DNA of 64,000 bases from an uncultured Prevotellaceae bacterium (GCA_902776475.1 CACYQD010000004.1:186001-250000), one strand, 5' to 3'. Shown: positions 8,006 to 17,966, counted from the first letter of the stretch. Translations and numbers: made by a program. The notes: generated from the sequence alone by a model not told the origin.

Positions 8006-9431
8006 ATGCCTGGCATTATGGCTGGCAGCCATGGATGCCGTGATGGCGCAGGAGCGCTATCAGGTGGGAGTTTGTGACTGGATGGTGCTGAAACGCCAGA
8101 AACTCGGAGCCTTCGAACTGGCCAAGCAGTTGGGCTGCGACGGTTTGGAGATGGACATGGGTTCACTCGGTCAGCGCGACACCTTTGAGAACAAATTGCG
8201 CATACCCAAGGAAGCCGCCCTTTTCAAGAAGACCGCCGACAGTCTGGGCATTCAGGTGGGAGCAGTGGCCATGAGCGGATTCTACGCACAGGATCTCACC
8301 AAGAAAGACACTTATCTCTCGCTTGCCGAAGACTGTTTCGACACGATGGACAAGATGGGCGGTGTGACGGTGGCCTTCCTGCCTCTGGGCGGTTGCGGCA
8401 ACGACTGGACCACCAACAAGGCGAAGCGGACCATCATCGTCAGTCGCCTGCATGAGATCGGCGAGGCCGCCAAGTCGCGGGGCAAGCGCGTGGGCATCGA
8501 CACCCCCCTTGACGCCAAGGGCAACCTCCGCTTGCTCAAGGAAATCCACAGCGACGGAATCGGCATTTTCTATAAATTCCAGACCATCATTGAGAACGGC
8601 TGGGACCTGTGTAAGGACATGGCCCGTCTCGGAAGCAAGAACATCTGTGCCATCCATGCCTCCAACACCGACAAGGTGTGGTTGCGGGAAGACTCCTGCG
8701 TCAACCTGCCCGCCATCAAACAGACCCTTGACCAGATGGGATGGAGCGGATGGTTGTTTGTGGAGCGCAGCCGCAGCACGAAGATGGTGAGAAACGTGAA
8801 GATGAACTACGGCAACAACGTGCGCTACCTGAAAGAAGTGTTCAACAGTTATCCTGCTCCTGCTGTCACCCTCCAGTCGGAGGGCCGTGACCCCGGTTAT
8901 GTGAAGACCATCATCGGCCGTGCCGAGAAGGCCACCGACGAGTTGAGCATCACCTGGACCCCCATGGGAGAGAATGTGCGCAACATCATCGCCAACCGCT
9001 ATTTCGCCCTCAACGACATCTATGCCGAGCGCGACTCCCTCAAGAAGACCGACAAGGCCCTTGCCGCCGCGCAATGCGATGCCAGACTCTACCGCAGCCA
9101 TTTCGGTTTCGACGCTGACCTCTCGAGGTATCTCAAGCCACAGGAAGTGGAGCGTGTGAAAGACGTCATGACCTTCGACGTGGTGAAGGTCACCTACGAC
9201 GCCTACTGCGACATGATCCCCTCGTTGACCACTGAGGAGAAAGCGCAGATACTCCTTTGGTTGAAAGAAGGACGTGAACTGGCCATCGACGCAGAGAGCA
9301 GCAACAAGAAGCATGAGACCTTCAAGAAATACAAAGGCCGCATCAACAACTATCTCTCACAGCGCGGATACGACATCCAGAAAGAACGCGAGGCATGGGA
9401 ACAGCGGCTGAAGACCCAAACCAAGAAATGA
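7983..9431 (+). CDS. Exported sugar phosphate isomerase/epimerase-type TIM barrel fused to DUF3826
   Basis: The 482-residue protein has a signal peptide (cleavage near AVMAQ, residue ~21). Residues ~28-285 resemble the xylose-isomerase-like/AP endonuclease 2 barrel (DGLEMDMGSLGQR, RVGIDTPLDAKGNL, WSGWLFVERSRS). Residues ~300-475 match what I recall as DUF3826, common in Bacteroides pectin loci (GYVKTIIGRAEKATDEL, LSQRGYDIQKERE). The barrel fold usually isomerises or epimerises sugars; a secreted version fused to DUF3826 is of unknown activity. It begins an eight-gene plus-strand run; only one base separates its stop from the GH127 start. The start codon lies in a terminator-like hairpin. The alternative in-frame Met17 (8031) would lose the signal peptide. 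Confidence 0.75.
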   Translation: MSKIRVFLCLALWLAAMDAVMAQERYQVGVCDWMVLKRQKLGAFELAKQLGCDGLEMDMGSLGQRDTFENKLRIPKEAALFKKTADSLGIQVGAVAMSGFYAQDLTKKDTYLSLAEDCFDTMDKMGGVTVAFLPLGGCGNDWTTNKAKRTIIVSRLHEIGEAAKSRGKRVGIDTPLDAKGNLRLLKEIHSDGIGIFYKFQTIIENGWDLCKDMARLGSKNICAIHASNTDKVWLREDSCVNLPAIKQTLDQMGWSGWLFVERSRSTKMVRNVKMNYGNNVRYLKEVFNSYPAPAVTLQSEGRDPGYVKTIIGRAEKATDELSITWTPMGENVRNIIANRYFALNDIYAERDSLKKTDKALAAAQCDARLYRSHFGFDADLSRYLKPQEVERVKDVMTFDVVKVTYDAYCDMIPSLTTEEKAQILLWLKEGRELAIDAESSNKKHETFKKYKGRINNYLSQRGYDIQKEREAWEQRLKTQTKK

Positions 9432-9432
9432 G

Positions 9433-11511
9433 ATGAAGAGTTATTTGATCGCTTTAGGAATGCTGGTCTCCGTGCCAGTCATGGCCCAGCAAGGCGGGCT
9501 GACCCTTACCAGCGGCAGCCCCTACTCCATCATGACATCCACACCCCTTGATGCCGTGACCTGGACAGGCGGATTCTGGGGCGAGCGTTTCGGCGTGCTG
9601 AGCCAGACCTCCGTGAAGAGCATGTGGCAGACGTGGCAGAGCGACGAGGGAAAAGGGTTCAACAATTTCCTCATCGCCTCCGGCGAGAAGCGCGGCGAGC
9701 ATCACGGCCCTCCCTTCCATGACGGAGACATGTATAAATGGCTTGAGGCCGTGGCTGCCATCTATGCCGTGAACAAAGACCCCCAGCTCGACCAAATCAT
9801 GGACCGCTTTATCGGTTGTGTGGTGAAATCGCAGCGGGCAGACGGATACATCCATACCCCGGTCATCATCGCTGAGTTGAACAAGCGGCTGAACACCGCC
9901 GCCAGTGACAGTGACGACAACACCGTCGTGGGCACAGCCGTGGGCACCAAAGACGATTCAGCCTTCGGCAACAGGCTCAATTTCGAGACCTACAACCTCG
10001 GCCACCTCATCATGGCCGGCATCATCCACAAGCGCGCCACCGGAAAGACGACCCTCTTCAACGCAGGTGTCAAAGCCGCCGATTTCCTCTATGCGTTCTG
10101 CAAGAATTCCCCCGAAGAACTCGCCGGCAATGCCATCTGTCCGTCACACTACATGGCCATTGCCGAACTCTACCGGGAGACACATGACCCCAGATACCTT
10201 GAGTTGTCGAAGCAGTTCATCGACATCCGCGGCATGGTAAAGAACGGCACCGACGACAACCAGGACCGCATCCCCTTCCGCGAGCAATACCAGGCCATGG
10301 GACATGCCGTGAGGGCCAACTACCTCTATGCCGGCGTGGCCGACCTCTATCTGGAGGCAGGAGAAGTGCAGTTGATGAAAAACCTCACCTCCATCTGGGC
10401 AGACATCGTCGGGCGCAAGATGTATATCACCGGCGGTTGCGGAGCCCTCTATGACGGCACCTCTCCCGACGGCACCGACTACAAGCCCGACAACATCCAG
10501 AAAGTACACCAGAGTTACGGCCGCCCCTATCAGTTGCCGCAATCGACCGCCCACAACGAGACCTGTGCCAATATCGGCAATCTGTTTTTCAACTGGCGCA
10601 TGCTGCAGGCCACCGGCGAGAGCAAGTATGGAGACCTTGTGGAGAACTGTCTCTACAACAGCATCCTGAGCGGCATCTCGCTCGATGGCGAGAAATACTT
10701 CTACACCAACCCCATGCGCATGAGCAACGACCTGCCCTACACCCTTCGCTGGCCCAAGGAGCGGAAGAAATACATCAGTTGTTTCTGCTGTCCTCCCAAC
10801 ACGCTCCGCACCCTGTGTGAAGCCCAGGACTATGCCTACACCTTAGGAAAGAATGAAATCTACGTTCATCTCTTCGGCGACAACCAGTTGCATGTGCAAC
10901 TGGACGGTGTCGGTGAACTGACCCTCACCCAAACCGGCGACTACCCCTGGGACGGCAGGATGACCTTTGAGATCAAACAGCTGAAAGGCAAGAAACCCTT
11001 CAAGTTGAAATTGCGCCGTCCATCCTGGTGCGAGGAAGTGCATGTGAGCAGGAACGGACAAGACCTCTCCACCTCCATCACCGAGGAGAGAGGATATGTG
11101 GTCATCGATGCCACCTGGCGGAAAGGAGATGTCGTGGTCTATGACATGGTCATGCGCACCCACATCGTGGAGGCCAATCCGCTGGTGGAGGAAGCCCGCG
11201 GACAGGTTGCCGTTCAACGAGGTCCCATTGTCTATTGCGCTGAGAGCCAGGATCTCAACGGAATAGCCATCGATGACATCATCATTCCCGTCGAAGCCCG
11301 TTTCCATCCCGTTGAGACACGGATTGACAACAGCCGCATCATGGCCCTCGAAGGAGAGGTCATGGTGAGAGAATCCGCCACCTGGAGCGGCACCCTCTAC
11401 CGAGATGTCACAGCCCGCAAGCAACGTAAAACCATCCGCCTCATCCCCTACTACGCCTGGGGGAACCGCGGGAAAAGTGAGATGACCGTATGGATGCCCG
11501 CAGGATATTGA
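9433..11511 (+). CDS. GH127/GH146-type glycosidase (beta-L-arabinofuranosidase or aceric acid hydrolase-like)
   Basis: The 692-residue protein has a signal peptide (MKSYLIALGMLVSVPVMAQ). The DUF1680/GH127 alpha/alpha barrel spans ~35-560, with a beta-sandwich tail. The zinc-thiolate site of GH127 is visible: E376 and C378 in HNETCANIG and C452-C453 in CFCCPPN, corresponding to Glu338, Cys340, Cys417 and Cys418 of HypBA1; the second Cys of the pair is the nucleophile. Known members remove beta-L-arabinofuranose, and BT1003 of B. theta removes aceric acid from RG-II. The neighbouring GH141-like and GH78 genes match the BT1001-BT1003 grouping, which favours an RG-II role. The exact sugar remains open. 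Confidence 0.88.
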   Translation: MKSYLIALGMLVSVPVMAQQGGLTLTSGSPYSIMTSTPLDAVTWTGGFWGERFGVLSQTSVKSMWQTWQSDEGKGFNNFLIASGEKRGEHHGPPFHDGDMYKWLEAVAAIYAVNKDPQLDQIMDRFIGCVVKSQRADGYIHTPVIIAELNKRLNTAASDSDDNTVVGTAVGTKDDSAFGNRLNFETYNLGHLIMAGIIHKRATGKTTLFNAGVKAADFLYAFCKNSPEELAGNAICPSHYMAIAELYRETHDPRYLELSKQFIDIRGMVKNGTDDNQDRIPFREQYQAMGHAVRANYLYAGVADLYLEAGEVQLMKNLTSIWADIVGRKMYITGGCGALYDGTSPDGTDYKPDNIQKVHQSYGRPYQLPQSTAHNETCANIGNLFFNWRMLQATGESKYGDLVENCLYNSILSGISLDGEKYFYTNPMRMSNDLPYTLRWPKERKKYISCFCCPPNTLRTLCEAQDYAYTLGKNEIYVHLFGDNQLHVQLDGVGELTLTQTGDYPWDGRMTFEIKQLKGKKPFKLKLRRPSWCEEVHVSRNGQDLSTSITEERGYVVIDATWRKGDVVVYDMVMRTHIVEANPLVEEARGQVAVQRGPIVYCAESQDLNGIAIDDIIIPVEARFHPVETRIDNSRIMALEGEVMVRESATWSGTLYRDVTARKQRKTIRLIPYYAWGNRGKSEMTVWMPAGY

Positions 11512-13274
11512 CGATACTGGCGACAGTGCTTTTTGTATCTGTCTGTCCAGCTGCCAACGCCGGCTTCACCCTCAAGGTGGAGCCTGGTGTGTTTACGATA
11601 GAGCATGCCCTTCAGGAAGCCCGGCTGCGCCGTCTGCATGAAGGAGGGGATCGGGCCGTCATCCGTCTGCAACCCGGCATCTACCGGTTGTCGCAGCCCA
11701 TCATCCTCCGTCCGGAGGACAGCGGCACCACCCTCATCGCCGACGGCGATGTGAAGATCTCTGGCGGCGTGGCCATCAAAGGCTGGCGCAAACAAGGAAA
11801 ACTGTGGGTGGCCGACGTGCCCGAATGGAACGGCCGTCCCCTGGAATTCCGGCAGATGTGGGTGAATGGCAGGAAAGCCATCCGGGCGCGCGACGTGGAA
11901 GACCTGGAGAAGATGTGGCGCATCTGCAACATCGACAAGAGCAAGGAGGTGCTGTATGTGCCGGCTGCCGCCGTCAGGAAAGTTCTGCATGCCACCCATG
12001 TCGAGATGGTGCTTCATGAGATGTGGTGCATTGCCAATCTCCGCATCAAGAACATCGAAATCCTGGGCGACAGTGCCGCCGTGACGTTCCACAATCCCGA
12101 GAGCCACGTCCACTTCATGCACCCATGGCCCTCACCCATGGTCAACACCGACGGCCACAACTCCGCTTTTTACCTCACCAACGCCAAGGAACTGCTCGAC
12201 AGTCCCGGAGAATGGTATCTCGATGCCAAAGCCCAGCGGCTGTACTATATGCCCCGACAGGGAGAGGACATGACGAAGGCTGAGGTGGAGGTGCCCGCAC
12301 TTGAGACACTGGTCAAGGTAGAAGGCACCCCCGACCGAAGAGTGACCGATGTCACCATCCAGGGCATGACGTTCTGCCATACGACCTGGATGCGTCCGAG
12401 CATCATGGGCCATGCCCCGCTGCAGGCCGGCATGTATATGATTGAAGCCTATAAGATCAAGCCACAGATCTCAAGACCCAACGGTGACCACAAACTCGAC
12501 AACCAAGGATGGGTGGGACGGCCCGCCGCCGCCATAGCCGTCGATGGAGCACGGGGCGTGGTGATCACCGACTGCATGGTGACCCACTGCGCTTCCACCG
12601 CCATCGACATCCATCAATATGCCGCCGACTGCATGGTGGCCAACTGCGACCTCATCGACATCGGCGGGACGGGAATCCTGGCCGGCACTTTCGGTCCTGA
12701 GGGCCATGAGGCCCACCTGCCCTACCAGCCCACCGACTTGAGCAGTCTCTGCACCGGTCTGCAGATACTCAACAACCGCATCGACGATGCCGCCAACGAG
12801 GACTGGGGATGTCTCGGCATCGGAGCTGGATATGTGCGCGACATCCGCATCGAAAACAATGAGATTGCCCATGTCTCCTACACCGGTATCAGTCTGGGCT
12901 GGGGCTGGAACCAGCAGACCTGCGCCATGGCCAACAACCTGGTGCGGGGCAACTACATTCATCACTATGCCCGGCACATGTATGACACCGCCGGCATCTA
13001 CACCCTCGGCGCTCAGCCCCACACCTTCATCGAGGAGAATGTGGTGGAAGACATCTGCACGCCCGGCTACGTGCATGACCCCGAACATTGGTTCTACCTC
13101 TACACCGACGAGGGATCATCGTACATCACCCTGCGCAACAACTGGACACCTTCAGAGAAATACCTGAAGAATGCCAACGGTCCCGGCAACACCTGGGAAA
13201 ACAATGGTCCGCAAGTGGCCGACAGCATCAAGGCCAATGCCGGACTGCCCAAATTCAGAAAAACATCCAAATAA
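11490..13274 (+). CDS. GH141-like right-handed beta-helix glycosidase
   Basis: The 594-residue protein starts 22 bases inside the upstream GH127 gene, suggesting coupled translation, and has a signal peptide (to ~ANAG, residue 25). The N-terminus has the cap typical of this group (VIRLQPGIYRLSQPIILRPE), then a GEWYLD...LYYMPRQGE segment (~230-260). Beta-helix coils follow (ITDCMVTHCASTAIDIHQYA, IRIENNEIAHVSYTGISLGW). GH141 contains an alpha-L-fucosidase acting on RG-II (BT1002) and a xylanase. Position next to GH127 and near GH78 supports the RG-II type. A shorter paralogue lies at 49115-50620. The fold is confident; the exact CAZy family is from memory. Confidence 0.75.
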   Translation: MDARRILTILATVLFVSVCPAANAGFTLKVEPGVFTIEHALQEARLRRLHEGGDRAVIRLQPGIYRLSQPIILRPEDSGTTLIADGDVKISGGVAIKGWRKQGKLWVADVPEWNGRPLEFRQMWVNGRKAIRARDVEDLEKMWRICNIDKSKEVLYVPAAAVRKVLHATHVEMVLHEMWCIANLRIKNIEILGDSAAVTFHNPESHVHFMHPWPSPMVNTDGHNSAFYLTNAKELLDSPGEWYLDAKAQRLYYMPRQGEDMTKAEVEVPALETLVKVEGTPDRRVTDVTIQGMTFCHTTWMRPSIMGHAPLQAGMYMIEAYKIKPQISRPNGDHKLDNQGWVGRPAAAIAVDGARGVVITDCMVTHCASTAIDIHQYAADCMVANCDLIDIGGTGILAGTFGPEGHEAHLPYQPTDLSSLCTGLQILNNRIDDAANEDWGCLGIGAGYVRDIRIENNEIAHVSYTGISLGWGWNQQTCAMANNLVRGNYIHHYARHMYDTAGIYTLGAQPHTFIEENVVEDICTPGYVHDPEHWFYLYTDEGSSYITLRNNWTPSEKYLKNANGPGNTWENNGPQVADSIKANAGLPKFRKTSK

Positions 13275-13294
13275 CCTGCTAAAAATATCAAATC

Positions 13295-14236
13295 ATGACC
13301 CATCATCTTGACAGCAAGCCCTTGAGCGGCATCATACCACCCCTGGTCACCCCACTGATTGACAACGAGCATCTCGACATCGACAGTCTGGAACGGCTCA
13401 TCGAACACCTCATCGAGGGAGGGGTGCATGGCCTGTTCATCCTGGGGACGACAGGAGAGGAACAAAGTCTCAGCTACAAGCTCCGTCAGGAGATGATCAT
13501 GCAGTCGGCACGCATCAACCGGGGCCGTCTGCCATTGCTGGTGTGCATCACCGACACCTCGATTGTGGAGAGCATCCGCCTGGCCAGGATAGCTGCCGAG
13601 AGCGGAGCCGACGCCGTCGTCTCTGCCCCACCCTATTACTTTGCGCCCGGCCAGCCCGAACTGGCTCAGTTTTACGAGGAACTGGTGCCGCAGCTTCCAC
13701 TGCCCGTGTTCTTATACAACATGCCCTCACATGTGAAAGTGAGTTTCTCGCCCGCGACCGTGCGCCGGATTGCACGCAATCCGCAAGTGGTGGGTTTCAA
13801 GGACTCCTCGGCCAATGCCGTCTATTTCCAGTCTGTGCTCTATGCGATGCGCGAGCGGCCCGATTTCTCGATGCTCGTCGGTCCTGAAGAGATCACAGGA
13901 GAATGTGTGCTCTTGGGCGCCCATGGCGGTATCAATGGCGGTGCCAACATGTTTCCGGAACTATATGTCGGCATGTATGATGCCGCCAAGTCGGGAGACT
14001 TGTCCCGCATCCTCCAGTACCAGCAAACCATCATGCAAATCTCCACCACCATCTATACGGTGGGGCAACATGGTTCCAGCTATCTGAAAGGGTTGAAATG
14101 CGCCCTCTCGCTGCTTGGCATCATCCATGACGACTTCGTCGCCTCACCCTTCTACAAATTCAACCCCCCAGAGCGCGAAAAGATCGCAGCAGCCCTGTCG
14201 GCCCTGCCCATTGAAAACGGAAAGCTGAAGTTATGA
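13295..14236 (+). CDS. DapA/N-acetylneuraminate lyase-family class I aldolase
   Basis: The 313-residue TIM-barrel protein has no signal peptide and is cytoplasmic. The family signature is complete: GTTGE (51-55), Tyr141 in FLYNMPSH, and Schiff-base Lys169 in VVGFKDSSAN. Family members cleave or form 2-keto-acid aldol products with pyruvate (dihydrodipicolinate synthase, sialic acid lyase, KDG/KDPG aldolases). A housekeeping dapA would not normally sit between a GH141-like gene and a sugar symporter, so a catabolic aldolase is more likely. RG-II contains the keto-deoxy sugars KDO and DHA, which are reasonable candidate substrates by inference only. Its last four bases (ATGA) overlap the symporter start. 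Confidence 0.85.
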   Translation: MTHHLDSKPLSGIIPPLVTPLIDNEHLDIDSLERLIEHLIEGGVHGLFILGTTGEEQSLSYKLRQEMIMQSARINRGRLPLLVCITDTSIVESIRLARIAAESGADAVVSAPPYYFAPGQPELAQFYEELVPQLPLPVFLYNMPSHVKVSFSPATVRRIARNPQVVGFKDSSANAVYFQSVLYAMRERPDFSMLVGPEEITGECVLLGAHGGINGGANMFPELYVGMYDAAKSGDLSRILQYQQTIMQISTTIYTVGQHGSSYLKGLKCALSLLGIIHDDFVASPFYKFNPPEREKIAAALSALPIENGKLKL

Positions 14237-15738
14237 AAACCATCGACCTCATCATCTTCCTGGCATTTACCCTCGGTGTGGTGGTCTTTGGCTGTTCATT
14301 CTACAAGAAAGGCAACACCTCATCCGACTTCACACAGGCAGGACGATCATTGCCCGGGTGGGTTGTCGGCATGAGCATTTTCGCCACCTATGTGTCGAGC
14401 ATCAGCTACATCGGTTATCCAGGCAAGGCGTTCGCCTCCAACTGGAATGCCTTTGTCTTCTCGCTTTCCATTCCGGTGGCCAGCTATTTCGCCGCTCGCT
14501 ATTTCGTGCCTTTCTACCGCAAGGGAGGCAGCGTGTCGGCCTACACCTTCCTGGAGAAAAAGTTTGGCCGCTGGGCCAGGCTTTATGCTTCCGCCTGTTA
14601 TCTGCTGACCCAATTCGCCCGCATGGGCAGCATCCTCTATCTGCTGGCCGTCCCCATGCATATCCTGATGGGATGGAACCTGCATGTGGTGATCATCACC
14701 ACCTCCCTGGCCATCATCGTCTATTCGATGCTGGGTGGACTGAAAGCCGTCATCTGGGCCGACGCCATCCAGGGGCTGATACTCATTGGCGGAGCCATCC
14801 TCTGTCTTCTGATTCTCTGTTTCTCCATGCCGGAGGGACCAGCGCAGGTGTTTGACCTGGCCATCCATTCTCCCGAAGGCAACAAATTCTCCTTGGGCGC
14901 TTTCACTTCAGACCTGACGACCTCCACCTTCTGGGTATGCCTGATCTACGGCATTTTCATCAATCTCCAGAACTACGGCATCGACCAGAACTACGTGCAG
15001 CGCTATCATGCTGCGAAGACCGACCGTGACGCCCGTTTTTCCGCCTTGTTCGGAGGATACCTGTTCATCCCCGTATCTGCCCTGTTCTTCCTCATCGGGT
15101 CAGCACTCTACAGCTATTACACCGCACATCCCGGACTGCTGCCCGCCGACATTGCAGCCAAGCCCGACTATGTGTTTCCGTTCTTCATCGTACACGGTTT
15201 GCCCATGGGACTGCGCGGTCTGCTGATCGCCTCCATCTTCGCAGCAGGCATGAGTACGGTATCCACAAGTGTCACCTCAGCCGCCACCATCATCCTCACC
15301 GACTACTACAAACCCTTGGTCAAAAAGAGCAGCGAACGGCAGGACCTGTTTGTGCTGAGACTTTCGAGCTGTCTGGTCGGCATCATCGGCATCGCCATTG
15401 CCATCGCGATGCTCAGCGTGGAGAGCATCATTGACGCCTGGTGGAAACTATCGTCCATCTTCTCGGGTGGCATGCTCGGACTATTCCTCCTGGGCATTCT
15501 GCCCCGTCGCATCGGCAAGATCCCGGCCCTTCTGGGATGCATCTGCGGCATTGCCGTCATCGCATGGATCTCCTTGGCCGCCACCATCGACCTGCCGGGT
15601 CTGCATCTGCATGAATACCTCGCCATCGTCGTGGGCACGACCACCATCTTCGTCGTGGGATTCCTGCTCTCCTATCTGTGGAAGAAGAGCACTTCGTCCA
15701 TATCATCACACCAAAGGAAAAAGCATGAAAACAGATAA
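14233..15738 (+). CDS. Sodium:solute symporter (SSS family)
   Basis: The 501-residue inner-membrane protein has about 13 hydrophobic segments. SSS features include DFTQAGRSLPGWVVGMSIFA near the N-terminus, YSMLGGLKAVIWADAIQGL (the conserved GG-K-AV-WTD region), and FAAGMSTVSTSVTSAATII. Such transporters bring sugars, sialic acid or uronates in with sodium. The start overlaps the aldolase stop by four bases and the end overlaps the GH78 start by 14 bases, so all three should be made together. That suggests it imports the product cleaved by the cytoplasmic aldolase and/or GH78. A second SSS gene lies at 50688. Confidence 0.9.
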   Translation: MKTIDLIIFLAFTLGVVVFGCSFYKKGNTSSDFTQAGRSLPGWVVGMSIFATYVSSISYIGYPGKAFASNWNAFVFSLSIPVASYFAARYFVPFYRKGGSVSAYTFLEKKFGRWARLYASACYLLTQFARMGSILYLLAVPMHILMGWNLHVVIITTSLAIIVYSMLGGLKAVIWADAIQGLILIGGAILCLLILCFSMPEGPAQVFDLAIHSPEGNKFSLGAFTSDLTTSTFWVCLIYGIFINLQNYGIDQNYVQRYHAAKTDRDARFSALFGGYLFIPVSALFFLIGSALYSYYTAHPGLLPADIAAKPDYVFPFFIVHGLPMGLRGLLIASIFAAGMSTVSTSVTSAATIILTDYYKPLVKKSSERQDLFVLRLSSCLVGIIGIAIAIAMLSVESIIDAWWKLSSIFSGGMLGLFLLGILPRRIGKIPALLGCICGIAVIAWISLAATIDLPGLHLHEYLAIVVGTTTIFVVGFLLSYLWKKSTSSISSHQRKKHENR

Positions 15739-17875
15739 AGCCACATGGATCTGGTATCCAGGAGATTTCGAAATCTGGTTGGGCAACAAGTTCAACAACC
15801 GCCGCACGGAGCGCGGAGCGATGTTTCCACCCTTCTGGAAGCAAGACAGTCACTGGGCGACGGTGGAATTCAGCAAGTCCGTTGAACTTCAGCGCACCGA
15901 AAGGGTCACCATCTACACTGAAGGCGACTTCAACCTGAAAATCGACGGCATCCTCCAGTTTGGCATGCCTGAGACCTTCCTGGTTCCCCGAGGCCGGCAT
16001 GAGATCAACATCAAGGTGCACAACCCTGCCACCCCTCCTGCCCTGTTTCTTGAAGGCGAGACCCTCAAAAGCGATGGCAGTTGGCTGGCCACCTTCGAAG
16101 ACAAAATCTGGATAGACGAACACGGCGTGGCCCACGGGTCAGGCCAATATGTCACCGCCGGACAATGGAACTTCGATGACCCCGAACAAGGTCCGTCCAC
16201 ATTCGCCCTGCCGCGCCGCAGAGTATCCCCCACGGTTGGTCTGGAGGAACTGGAAGGCCGCGGCATATTGGCGGATTTCGGCAAGGAGACCATGGGGTAT
16301 CTTGTATTGAGAGACATTCAGGGCGAGGGCCTGCTCAACATCTATTACGGGGAGAGCCGGGAGGAAGCGCTCGACAAAGCCTACTGCGAGACGCTCGACC
16401 AGATCGAGGTGGTGGCGGACGGTTTTATCGACGACTCCACCAACCATTTCACGGACCGAACCCCTGACTACACCCTCCGGCATAGCAAGGCATTCAGATA
16501 CGTCTATCTCGAAGGCAGCGGGAGCGTCAGGATCGGCGGAGTGGAGATGGACGAAGAATACGCACCTCAAGACCTTTCGCGCAGCGGCAGTTTCCGTTGC
16601 AATGATGACGAGGTGAACCGCATCTGGGACATATCCTCCTACACCATGGACCTGACCACGAGGGAGTTTTTCGTCGATGGCATCAAGCGCGACCGGTGGG
16701 TCTGGAGCGGTGACGCCATCCAGAGCTATCTGATGAACTACTACCTGCGCTTCGACACGGAATGCGTGAAACGCACCATCCGCCAGTTGCGCGGCAAGGA
16801 TCCTGTGACCGCCCATGTCAACACCATCATGGACTACACTTTTTACTGGTTTAAGTCGATACACGATTGCTACCTCTACACCGGTGAGTTGGAGTTTGTC
16901 CGTGAACTCTACCCCAAAATGCGGACACTGATGGCCTATTGCCTCGGCCGTACCGACAAGGACGGAATGGCCGAAGCCCAGTCCGATGACTGGGTCTTCA
17001 TCGACTGGGTGGATTTCCCCATGCACAAGCGCGGCAAGGTATGCTTTGAGCAAATTCTCTTCTGCAAGGCTCTCGAGACAATGTCGGTCTGTGCTGCCCT
17101 TCTGCGGGACCATCCCTTGCAGGATCCGCCCCAGGGCAGTATTACGACAGAGGAATATGCCGCTGACGCCACGCGCTATGGTCATCTGCACGAAGACCTG
17201 CTGGAGAAAACCCACCGCACGTTTTGGGACAAGGAGCATGGGGCCTTCATCCATGCCATCGAAGACGGGAAGCCCAATCCGATGATCACCAAATTTCCCA
17301 ATATGTTCGCCCTCCTCTACGGTTATGCTCCAGCGAAGATGCGCGATGCCATTCTGAGGAATGTGCTGCTCAATCCTGAAGTGGAAGCCATCACCACCCC
17401 ATATATGCGTTTCTATGAGTTGGAAGCCCTCTGCCAGACAGGACAGCAGTCCACCGTGCTGCAAGAGATGAAGTCGTACTGGGGAGGCATGGTACGCGAG
17501 GGTGCCACCACATTTTGGGAGAAATACATCCCCACGGAGAGCGGCACGCAGCATCTGGCCATGTATGGCCGCCGCTACGGCAAGAGCCTGTGCCATGCGT
17601 GGGGAGCCAGTCCGCTCTATCTGCTGGGCCGCTATTATCTCGGCGTGCGGCCGACCAAGGCCGGCTATGAGGAATATGAGGTCTCTCCATGTCTCGGAGG
17701 ACTCGAATGGATGGAAGGCGATGTCCCTACCCCGTTCGGCAAGATCCATGTCAGGGCGGAGAAAGGCTCCATCACCGTGCGCAGCGATGGCGGAAAGGGG
17801 ACACTGGTCATCGGCGACCGCCGCATCGATATCCCTGTAGGAGAGGCTGTCGGTGCGAGGTGGGAGATGGATTGA
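15725..17875 (+). CDS. GH78 alpha-L-rhamnosidase, apparently cytoplasmic
   Basis: The frame is open much earlier, but the first 109 codons would lie inside the symporter gene; the ATG at 15725 gives MKTDKATWIWYPG, a typical GH78 start, and 716 residues. Beta-sandwich domains occupy ~1-285 and the (alpha/alpha)6 barrel ~290-640. The GH78 motif DGIKRDRWVWSGDA (318-331) is present, with the Asp/Glu residues usually linked to catalysis; a C-terminal beta domain ends the protein. No signal peptide is seen, unlike its secreted neighbours, so it may act on small rhamnosides imported by the adjacent SSS symporter. GH78 releases alpha-L-rhamnose from pectin side chains. Confidence 0.9.
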   Translation: MKTDKATWIWYPGDFEIWLGNKFNNRRTERGAMFPPFWKQDSHWATVEFSKSVELQRTERVTIYTEGDFNLKIDGILQFGMPETFLVPRGRHEINIKVHNPATPPALFLEGETLKSDGSWLATFEDKIWIDEHGVAHGSGQYVTAGQWNFDDPEQGPSTFALPRRRVSPTVGLEELEGRGILADFGKETMGYLVLRDIQGEGLLNIYYGESREEALDKAYCETLDQIEVVADGFIDDSTNHFTDRTPDYTLRHSKAFRYVYLEGSGSVRIGGVEMDEEYAPQDLSRSGSFRCNDDEVNRIWDISSYTMDLTTREFFVDGIKRDRWVWSGDAIQSYLMNYYLRFDTECVKRTIRQLRGKDPVTAHVNTIMDYTFYWFKSIHDCYLYTGELEFVRELYPKMRTLMAYCLGRTDKDGMAEAQSDDWVFIDWVDFPMHKRGKVCFEQILFCKALETMSVCAALLRDHPLQDPPQGSITTEEYAADATRYGHLHEDLLEKTHRTFWDKEHGAFIHAIEDGKPNPMITKFPNMFALLYGYAPAKMRDAILRNVLLNPEVEAITTPYMRFYELEALCQTGQQSTVLQEMKSYWGGMVREGATTFWEKYIPTESGTQHLAMYGRRYGKSLCHAWGASPLYLLGRYYLGVRPTKAGYEEYEVSPCLGGLEWMEGDVPTPFGKIHVRAEKGSITVRSDGGKGTLVIGDRRIDIPVGEAVGARWEMD

Positions 17876-17966
17876 GGGGATGAGCGAGATGGGCGATGTG
17901 GGCGAGATGGGCGGTAATGGGCGAGATGGGCGGAATGGGCGAGATGGGCGGAATGGGCGATGTGGG
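17876..17966 (+). repeat. GC-rich short tandem repeat
   Basis: Imperfect copies of GGGCGAGATGGGCGGAAT (18 bp, itself built from 9-bp halves) follow the GH78 stop directly. It contains no visible gene and abuts the hairpin-repeat array at 17967. Confidence 0.8.

Noticed and set aside
13295..14236. Housekeeping dihydrodipicolinate synthase (dapA)
   Set aside because: Fold and active site fit the family, but the operon context with a sugar symporter and glycosidases makes lysine synthesis unlikely.
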